Below are positions 58,228 through 64,000 of a DNA stretch of 64,000 bases, in pieces (position 1 is the stretch's first letter; every line of letters starts with the position of its first letter). The notes below the pieces were generated by a model that saw only the letters and a list, made by a program, of their open reading frames with translations, was not told the DNA's origin and did not search any database. The position numbers and the translations under genes were made by a program. The DNA comes from Crocinitomicaceae bacterium (GTDB taxonomy: Bacteria > Bacteroidota > Bacteroidia > Flavobacteriales_D > Crocinitomicaceae): assembly GCA_023957475.1 (NCBI GenBank), contig JAMLHA010000004.1, positions 1-64,000 on the forward strand, read 5' to 3'.

Positions 58228-60924
58228 ATGATACTAATTAAAATTCAATCAGTTATTCTTATTTTTATTTGTGTAATCTACAGTTCATTGGTGTTTAGTC
58301 AAAAAGGTATTATCAGTGGTAAAATAATTGATTATCACACAAAAGAACCTCTTATAGGAGCTGTTGCAAGAATTGAAAACTCTTCACTTGGTGCTGTTAC
58401 AGATATTGAAGGAGATTTTCTTATTTCCGAAGTTAAAGAGGGCCAATATTCATTGTCATTTTCTTACTTTTCTTATAAAACCAAAACAATATTTGATGTG
58501 GTTGTAAAATCAGAAGACACGACATTCATTGAAGTAACATTAGAAGTAGAAATTACAACTATTGAAGAAATTGAAATTGTTGCTAAATTAAACCGTGAAT
58601 CTGAAAATGTATTATTATTAGATCAAAAAAAATCATTAATCACCACTCAAAGTATAGGTGCAGCGGAGTTATCTAGAAAAGGTTTTGGTGACGCTGAGGC
58701 TGCCGTTTCATCTGTTGCAGGAATATCAAAACAAGAAGGTGTAAAAAATGTATTTATCAGGGGTCTTGGGGATAGATATAATCAAACCTTATTAAATAAT
58801 TTACCAATACCATCAGAAGATCCAGAATATAAAAATATTGCTTTAAGTATTTTTGAAGCCGATATCATTAAAAATATTGGGATAGAGAAAGTGTTTTCAT
58901 CTCAAAATTATGCGGATGTGGGTGGAGCTGTTATAAATATTAAATCCAAAGAACTACAAGATGATTATGCACTTGGAATAAATGTATCTACTGGATTTAA
59001 TTCTAAAGCAGTTACTAGTTCTTATAAAAGAGTAGATGGTATTGGTTATTTTGGAAACACTAATAAAAAGCAGCCTATTGAAAATAAATACTCCTTTTCC
59101 AACAGTCTTGATCCTAATTCCTTAAATGTACCAATCAATGAAAGTTATAGAATATCAGGTGGAAAGCTATTTAATTTCAGAAAAAGCTCTCTATCTATAT
59201 TTGCTGTAGGATCACACGCTTCAGAATACACATTCACAGAAGAATCCATTAGAAACTCTACGACAGATGGCACCATCTATCAGGAACAAACAGGACAAAA
59301 ATATAGCGGAAAAAAAAGTCAATTAGCTTTAGCTAATATTAATTACAAAATGAACAACTCACACTCAATTTCATATAATTTCATTTTATTACATACAACT
59401 AATTATTACATTGGAGAATACATAGGTCGTAATTCAGAAAAGTTTCAAGATGCTTTTAATGATATGGGATACGTAAGGCGTCAACAAATTAATGATAATT
59501 TATTATTCAGTCATCAATTCATTACAGAATGGAAATTTTCAGAAAAATGGTTTATAAATATTGATGCTGCTATCAATCAAATAAAAGGAAATGAACCTGA
59601 TAGACGTGAAAATTATTTATCAAAAAAAGAAGATGAAACTTATAGGTTAACTGGAAGTAATCGTCAAAAAAGATTCTATTCTGAATTAAATGAAAATCAA
59701 TACAATACAAAGTTTTCTTTGAGCTATAAACTCAAAGATAAATTTAGTAGTGGTAATTCTAAAATAACATTCGGATATAGTTTTCAGAATTCAACTAATA
59801 ATTTTGAAGCTGTTGAATATAATTTTTCGGCATTAACGGGAAGTTTGACCTTAAATAATCTACTATTAAACAATTTATATAATTCAGACAATTATAACAA
59901 CCATCTTTTTTCTATTCAACAAAGTGATCCCAGTACTTATAGTGTAGCGAAAAACAATCATTCAGCTTTTGGTACTGGTTCATATCAAATAACTCAGTCA
60001 CTTAGTGGAATTATAGGATTTAGATATGACTTTGTACATCTTAATGTATTGTATGATATACCTGGTCAAAAAGGTAGTGATAGTATTAAACCGTCTTTCT
60101 ATTTACCGAGTCTTCATTTGAAATATGATATCAATGACAAACAAATCATTCGCTTTGGTGCAAGTAAAACCTATACCCTTCCCCAATCAAAAGAAATATC
60201 ACCTTATCAATATGTTAATATTGGATTTACAAGTGAAGGAAATCCAAAGCTAACCTATTCAAATAATTACAATCTTGATTTGAAATGGGAATACTATCTA
60301 AAACCAGAAGAGATCATCTCAGCGGGCGTTTTCTATAAATACATAGAAAATCCAATTGGACGAGTTGATAAAGGAAATTCGGCTGGCTTGCTTACGTATG
60401 ATAACATTGGAAAAAATGCGAATGTTTTAGGATTTGAAACAGAAATTAGAAAAACAATCTTTCAAGCAAGAGATATAGATTTGTTATTAGAAAATCGTTT
60501 AACTAGTGGTATTAATTTTTCTTATATTCTTACACAAACAAAACTTCATGTTTCAAACACACCTGAAAGAATATCGAAGTTAGAAGGTGCTTCACCTATT
60601 ATAATTAATTTAGATTTAACATACCATTATACTAAACGGAATTTTGGTATTACAACTTCGATTGTTTTCAACTATTTCAGCGACCGAATATTCACCATTG
60701 GAACATTGGGGTATCAAGATATTATAGAAAAAGGAATACCTACTATTGATTATATTTTAGGTTGTAGAATCAATAAACGTTTTGGTTTAAAAATTAAAGT
60801 AGCAAATGTTTTAAACCCTACTTTTCAGTTATCCAGAAAAGCATTTGGATCAAATGACAGAATAATATTAAATAGCTATAAAAAAGGTATTAATTTTAGT
60901 TTAGGGGTTAGTTTTGATTTATAA
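58228..60924 (+). CDS. TonB-dependent receptor with CarboxypepD_reg-like domain
   Basis: An 898-aa outer membrane receptor. After a signal peptide (ending Val-Phe-Ser-Gln) come a CarboxypepD_reg-like domain (KGIISGKIIDYHTKEPLIGA, about 24-110), the plug (AELSRKGFGDAEAAVSSVAGI, KNVFIRGLGDRYNQTLLNN, GGAVINIKSKEL, about 140-245) and a 22-strand-type barrel ending with an aromatic residue before Asp-Leu. With its Pho-like promoter it probably takes up a phosphorus-containing compound; the substrate is an inference. It forms a likely unit with the beta-helix lipoprotein downstream. Confidence 0.88.
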   Translation: MILIKIQSVILIFICVIYSSLVFSQKGIISGKIIDYHTKEPLIGAVARIENSSLGAVTDIEGDFLISEVKEGQYSLSFSYFSYKTKTIFDVVVKSEDTTFIEVTLEVEITTIEEIEIVAKLNRESENVLLLDQKKSLITTQSIGAAELSRKGFGDAEAAVSSVAGISKQEGVKNVFIRGLGDRYNQTLLNNLPIPSEDPEYKNIALSIFEADIIKNIGIEKVFSSQNYADVGGAVINIKSKELQDDYALGINVSTGFNSKAVTSSYKRVDGIGYFGNTNKKQPIENKYSFSNSLDPNSLNVPINESYRISGGKLFNFRKSSLSIFAVGSHASEYTFTEESIRNSTTDGTIYQEQTGQKYSGKKSQLALANINYKMNNSHSISYNFILLHTTNYYIGEYIGRNSEKFQDAFNDMGYVRRQQINDNLLFSHQFITEWKFSEKWFINIDAAINQIKGNEPDRRENYLSKKEDETYRLTGSNRQKRFYSELNENQYNTKFSLSYKLKDKFSSGNSKITFGYSFQNSTNNFEAVEYNFSALTGSLTLNNLLLNNLYNSDNYNNHLFSIQQSDPSTYSVAKNNHSAFGTGSYQITQSLSGIIGFRYDFVHLNVLYDIPGQKGSDSIKPSFYLPSLHLKYDINDKQIIRFGASKTYTLPQSKEISPYQYVNIGFTSEGNPKLTYSNNYNLDLKWEYYLKPEEIISAGVFYKYIENPIGRVDKGNSAGLLTYDNIGKNANVLGFETEIRKTIFQARDIDLLLENRLTSGINFSYILTQTKLHVSNTPERISKLEGASPIIINLDLTYHYTKRNFGITTSIVFNYFSDRIFTIGTLGYQDIIEKGIPTIDYILGCRINKRFGLKIKVANVLNPTFQLSRKAFGSNDRIILNSYKKGINFSLGVSFDL

Positions 60925-60926
60925 GA

Positions 60927-60984
60927 TCGTAACAAAAACTCAATAATTCTGTAATCTGATAGTAATAATTAAACAAGAATTTTG
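60927..60984 (+). promoter_or_regulatory. Candidate Pho box array and promoter of the beta-helix lipoprotein
   Basis: Four heptamers at exact 11-base steps: TCGTAAC (60927), ACTCAAT (60938), CTGTAAT (60949) and TAGTAAT (60960-60966). Ten bases later is GAATTTTG (60977-60984), close to TAnnTTTG. The clearest array of the three. Confidence 0.7.
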
Positions 60985-61023
60985 TCATGTAAAAAAAGAT
61001 AATAATTTAAAAAATTTCAAAAC

Positions 61024-62250
61024 ATGAAATCAAAAAAAGTAAACTTTAGTAAAATTGCCTTTGCAATGATGATTACAACACTTCCATTAGTGTCTTGTAA
61101 AAAAGAAGGTTGTACAGATGTTAATGCAGCCAATTATAGTGAAAAAGCCAAAAAAGATGATGGTTCTTGTACTTATAATATTGCTGGTGAATTAGTTGGT
61201 AGTATTTCTGGCACAAAAACATTAGATGCGTCAATATCTTATTTAATTACAGGCCCCGTTATAGTTGAAGAAGGTGCTGTATTAAATATTCCAGCGGGTA
61301 CAACTATCAAAGCTAAGAAAGGCTTTAATAATTACATATTAGTTTTGCAAGGTGGGAAAATAAATGTTAATGGAACTGCAGAAAAACCAGTAAGAATCAC
61401 TGCAGACATAAGTAATGCTCAACCTGGACATTGGGGTGGATTAATAATCAATGGTAGAGCTCCTTTAGCTGGAGGAACAATCGGTAGTACAGAAATTAGT
61501 TCTGCACATCAATATGGTGGTACAGATCCAAATGATAATTCAGGAAGTATTACTCACCTAATTTTGGAATACACTGGCGCACGTTCTAGCGCTGATGTTG
61601 AACACAATGGATTAACTTTAAATGGAGTTGGAAATGGTACAATTATAGAAAATATTTATATTCCAAACGGAGCTGACGATGGGGTAGAATTATTTGGTGG
61701 GACAGTAAATATAAAAAATATATTTGTTGTAAATTCAGATGATGATATGTTCGATTTTACTCAAGGATATACAGGAACAATCGAAAATGCATATGGTATT
61801 TGGGAAGCTGGATATACTAGTACTGAGTCTGATCCTAGAGGAATTGAAGCCGATGGAAATCTAGATGGAAATTTCCCTTCACAAACTGGTCAATCTAATT
61901 TTATTGTAAAAAACCTCACAATAGATTTAAAAATTACCGTAGCTACAGATGGAGACGCATCTAATGTGACGAATAAAATGCAAGATGCAATAAAAATTAG
62001 AAGAGGTGCTAAAATAAATGTAATAAACGCATTAATTAAAGGAAGTGGCACAGTAATTGATCTAATTGATTTTACTGATGGTAAAGGCACTGGTGATGCA
62101 GGTTCTACAATCAGTTTAACAAATAGTTTAAACAATACTATCTTAGGTAAATTAGTAAATCCAACAACTGGTTTCCCTGATGCAAAAATTGAAACAGGAA
62201 ATACAGGTTGTCCTTCCAATCTATTTCATTGGACAAATTACAACTTTTAA
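61024..62250 (+). CDS. Beta-helix lipoprotein (phosphate-block surface protein)
   Basis: A 408-aa lipoprotein (lipobox Leu-Val-Ser-Cys) that opens with KKEGCTDVNAANYSEKAKKD and DGSCTY, as in the lipoprotein at 18435. The body is a right-handed beta-helix with repeated Asn/Gly turns. Recognisable family segments are ILVLQGGKINVNGTAEKPV, GHWGGLIINGRAPL, YGGTDPNDNSGSI, GLTLNGVGNGTII and DDGVELFGGTVNIKN. Relatives are common next to TonB receptors in Bacteroidota, some mis-annotated as multidrug transporter. No enzyme activity is established. With the receptor it may form a Pho-controlled surface binding pair. Confidence 0.8.
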   Translation: MKSKKVNFSKIAFAMMITTLPLVSCKKEGCTDVNAANYSEKAKKDDGSCTYNIAGELVGSISGTKTLDASISYLITGPVIVEEGAVLNIPAGTTIKAKKGFNNYILVLQGGKINVNGTAEKPVRITADISNAQPGHWGGLIINGRAPLAGGTIGSTEISSAHQYGGTDPNDNSGSITHLILEYTGARSSADVEHNGLTLNGVGNGTIIENIYIPNGADDGVELFGGTVNIKNIFVVNSDDDMFDFTQGYTGTIENAYGIWEAGYTSTESDPRGIEADGNLDGNFPSQTGQSNFIVKNLTIDLKITVATDGDASNVTNKMQDAIKIRRGAKINVINALIKGSGTVIDLIDFTDGKGTGDAGSTISLTNSLNNTILGKLVNPTTGFPDAKIETGNTGCPSNLFHWTNYNF

Positions 62251-62281
62251 AAATGTTCTTAAATAAATAATAGTTCAAATT

Positions 62282-62326
62282 ATAATTTAAAGGCGCAGAA
62301 ATAATTGTTTTTTGCGCCTTTAATTA
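62282..62326 (+). terminator. Hairpin after the beta-helix lipoprotein
   Basis: TTTAAAGGCGC (about 62286-62296) pairs with GCGCCTTTAA (about 62313-62322) around a 16-base loop that contains a T6 tract. It separates the lipoprotein from the response regulator. Confidence 0.6.
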
Positions 62327-62408
62327 TGAAAGTAAAGTTCGTTGGAATTGTTTTATTATTTTTGAAAAACAAAAAACGTAAATCACACAGAAAATAACCA
62401 AAAGCGTA

Positions 62409-63131
62409 ATGAATTCTTTTAATAATAACAAAATAGAAACTCCAAAAATTTTATTAGTCGATGATGATCAAAACATTTCAGAAATTTTAGAATTTAATTT
62501 AAAAAATGAAGGTTTTGAAGTTGTTTCTGTCTTTTCTGCAGAAGAAGCTTTACAGAAAAACATTCCTGAATACAATCTTATTTTACTCGATGTAATGATG
62601 GGAGGAATGTCTGGTTATAAATTAGCTGAAAAATTAAGGTCAGAAAAAATTAACGTTCCTATTATTTTTTTAACCGCAAAAGATACTGAAAATGACATGT
62701 TAACTGGTTTTTCTGTAGGTGGCGACGATTATATTTCAAAACCATTTTCAATCAAAGAAGTTATTGCCCGAATTAAATCTATATTAAAAAGAAGCTCTCT
62801 CAAAGAAGAACAAAAATCTATCAATACAGAAGATAGTTTAAAAATTGGTGATTTATCTATTTTCTTTGTTCTTAAAGAAGTATTTATTGGTAGTGAAAAA
62901 ATTAACCTTACAAAAACCGAGTTTGAGCTATTGGCTCTACTAGCAAAAAAATCTGAAAAAATATTTTCTAGACAGGAAATGATTGATATTCTATGGAGTG
63001 AAACTCCCTATATTACTGAACGAACTATAGATGTTCATATCACTCGACTAAGAAAAAAATTAAAAAATTATGCTGCTGTCATAACGAATCGATCAGGATA
63101 CGGGTATAGATTCAATGCTGATGTTAGCTAA
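62409..63131 (+). CDS. OmpR/PhoB-family response regulator
   Basis: A 240-aa regulator: receiver domain with acidic pair D18-D19, phospho-acceptor D61 in LILLDVMMGGMSGYKL, Thr in IFLTAKD and Lys in YISKPFS, then a winged-helix DNA-binding domain (LTKTEFELLALLAKKSEKIFSRQEMIDILW, TERTIDVHITRLRKKL and YGYRF). The receiver, winged helix and location behind the pst block make it a good PhoB candidate. Its binding sites would be the 11-base-phased heptamers upstream of the three Pho-like promoters, an inference. A promoter element TATTTTTG lies at 62357-62364. Confidence 0.88.
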   Translation: MNSFNNNKIETPKILLVDDDQNISEILEFNLKNEGFEVVSVFSAEEALQKNIPEYNLILLDVMMGGMSGYKLAEKLRSEKINVPIIFLTAKDTENDMLTGFSVGGDDYISKPFSIKEVIARIKSILKRSSLKEEQKSINTEDSLKIGDLSIFFVLKEVFIGSEKINLTKTEFELLALLAKKSEKIFSRQEMIDILWSETPYITERTIDVHITRLRKKLKNYAAVITNRSGYGYRFNADVS

Positions 63132-63172
63132 ATTATACTATTTGATGTTTGATATTCCTTATTAAAAAAGTT

Positions 63173-64000
63173 ATGAAATTAAGCTACAAACAACAACTTT
63201 TTCTGTATTTTGGACTTCTATTTACATTATTTACTATATGTATTATCTTTTTAGAAAGGTCACTTGAAAAAAAATTAAAAACACAAGCTTTAGAAGATCA
63301 ACTTGAAGTATATACAACTATTATTGACAGAAAAATTAATAATACTAATATAACTAACAATAATATTTCTGAAATCCAATTACTTTTCCCTAATCATCTA
63401 AGAATTACATTAATCAATTTCAATGGAGAAGTTACTTTTGATAATTCAATTACTTCTTATTTAGAACTGAAAAATCATAAAAATAGACCTGAAATTATTG
63501 ATGCAAATCTACATGGAAAAGGCTCAAATATTAGAAAATCAGCATCCAATCATCATCCATATCTATATTTTGCAAAAAAAACAAAAACACAATTTGTTCG
63601 TGTGGCACTTCCATACAATATACAGACACAAAATTTTTTGAAAGCAACTAATGGCTTTATTTACATTATAATCTTATTTTTTGTAATTGCTATACTAATT
63701 ATTCACAAAATTACTGAACGATTTGGTTTAACAGTAAAACAACTCCGTGATTTTGCAGTAAACAAAGATAATTTCTCATTCAAATTTCCAAATGATGAAT
63801 TTGGAGAAATTGGTAAAAAAATAACCGAAAATTATATTAAATTAGAAGATAGTCAAAAAAATTTAATTCTCGAAAAACAAAAACTTCTGAAACACATTCA
63901 TATTTCAGAAGAAGGCATTTGTTTTATTTCTGACAAAAACGAAATACAATTTTATAATGGATTATTTATACAATACCTTAATTTTTTAGCTGACTATTCG
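63173..64000 (+). CDS. Sensor histidine kinase (PhoR-like), 5' part
   Basis: The gene starts at the ATG at 63173 (MKLSYKQQLFLYFGLLFTLF) and runs beyond the window end, so only the first 276 residues are seen. These show one N-terminal membrane helix (about 8-28), a periplasmic domain of about 130 residues, a second membrane helix (about 163-183), and then a HAMP-like linker and the start of a PAS-like region (EEGICFISDKNEIQFYN). The kinase domain is outside. It follows the PhoB-like gene by 41 bases and is its expected partner. Confidence 0.8.
   Translation, partial: MKLSYKQQLFLYFGLLFTLFTICIIFLERSLEKKLKTQALEDQLEVYTTIIDRKINNTNITNNNISEIQLLFPNHLRITLINFNGEVTFDNSITSYLELKNHKNRPEIIDANLHGKGSNIRKSASNHHPYLYFAKKTKTQFVRVALPYNIQTQNFLKATNGFIYIIILFFVIAILIIHKITERFGLTVKQLRDFAVNKDNFSFKFPNDEFGEIGKKITENYIKLEDSQKNLILEKQKLLKHIHISEEGICFISDKNEIQFYNGLFIQYLNFLADYS

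Noticed and set aside
62325-62364. Pho box array upstream of the PhoB-like gene
   Set aside because: There is a good -7 element at 62357-62364, but no heptamers at 11-base steps ending ten bases before it.

Overview
The window looks like a chromosomal segment of a low-GC Bacteroidota bacterium, most likely a flavobacterium-like organism (order Flavobacteriales). The supporting signs are a type IX secretion sorting domain on a glycosidase, a TonB-dependent receptor with a carboxypeptidase-regulatory-like N-terminal domain, DUF4494 and DUF493 proteins, a LytTR regulator paired with a TPR histidine kinase, and repeated use of the Bacteroidota promoter element TAnnTTTG. Family assignments come from reading the translated sequences; no database search was run.

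Layout. 1-5.0 kb: a small unknown protein, a lipoprotein, an old-yellow-enzyme oxidoreductase, DUF4494, pdxH and an M16 peptidase. 5.0-12.4 kb (minus strand): an esterase, lipB, a sugar-phosphate isomerase, a FecCD/FecE-type ABC importer and a LytTR two-component pair. 12.5-19.3 kb: a TPR membrane protein, a methyltransferase, a broken SRPBCC gene, 3-hydroxyacyl-CoA dehydrogenase, a T9SS-secreted GH5 enzyme, a frameshifted beta-propeller-like gene and a lipoprotein. 19.3-26.2 kb (minus): two glycosyltransferases, a LysM transglycosylase, gatA, tatA, an S4 protein, an MmcQ/YjbR protein and a fatty acid desaturase. 26.6-32 kb: purN, marC, an ACT-like protein and a very large SF1 helicase-like ATPase.

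32.1-44.2 kb is the most unusual part: a grasp-with-spasm peptide natural-product (RiPP) locus. It holds an ATP-grasp maturase, a SPASM-domain maturase without a radical-SAM motif, an unknown 79-residue protein between them, a C39-peptidase ABC exporter, an HlyD adaptor and a TolC channel. Upstream lies a tandemly duplicated module of divergent XRE regulator, double-glycine precursor peptide and secreted accessory protein. One copy of the module is damaged: its precursor has an internal TAG and its accessory gene is frameshifted. Each XRE gene has a palindromic or periodic operator-like array, each precursor is followed by a hairpin, and an approximately 88-bp noncoding block is duplicated with the module.

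44.2-53 kb: a DUF4143-type AAA ATPase gene with an in-frame TAG in its P-loop region, preceded by six short repeats spaced 29-33 bp apart; then thioredoxin, DUF493, tilS, a chorismate-utilising enzyme, a MORN-type protein, a HAD phosphatase, a glycosyltransferase and a SIMPL protein.

53.2-64 kb is a phosphate-starvation block: pstS-pstC-pstA-pstB-mgsA-phoU, then a TonB-dependent receptor, a beta-helix lipoprotein, and a PhoB/PhoR-like pair whose kinase runs off the window. Three promoters here carry heptamers repeated every 11 bp, ending exactly 10 bp upstream of the -7 element. This matches the geometry of E. coli Pho boxes and is a strong candidate for the local Pho regulon signal. Methylglyoxal synthase inside the operon fits phosphate control, because that enzyme releases phosphate.

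Six genes are interrupted by single events. Three are explained by one missing base in a homopolymer and three by an in-frame stop consistent with one transition. They may be real decay, phase variation or sequencing error; raw reads would decide.
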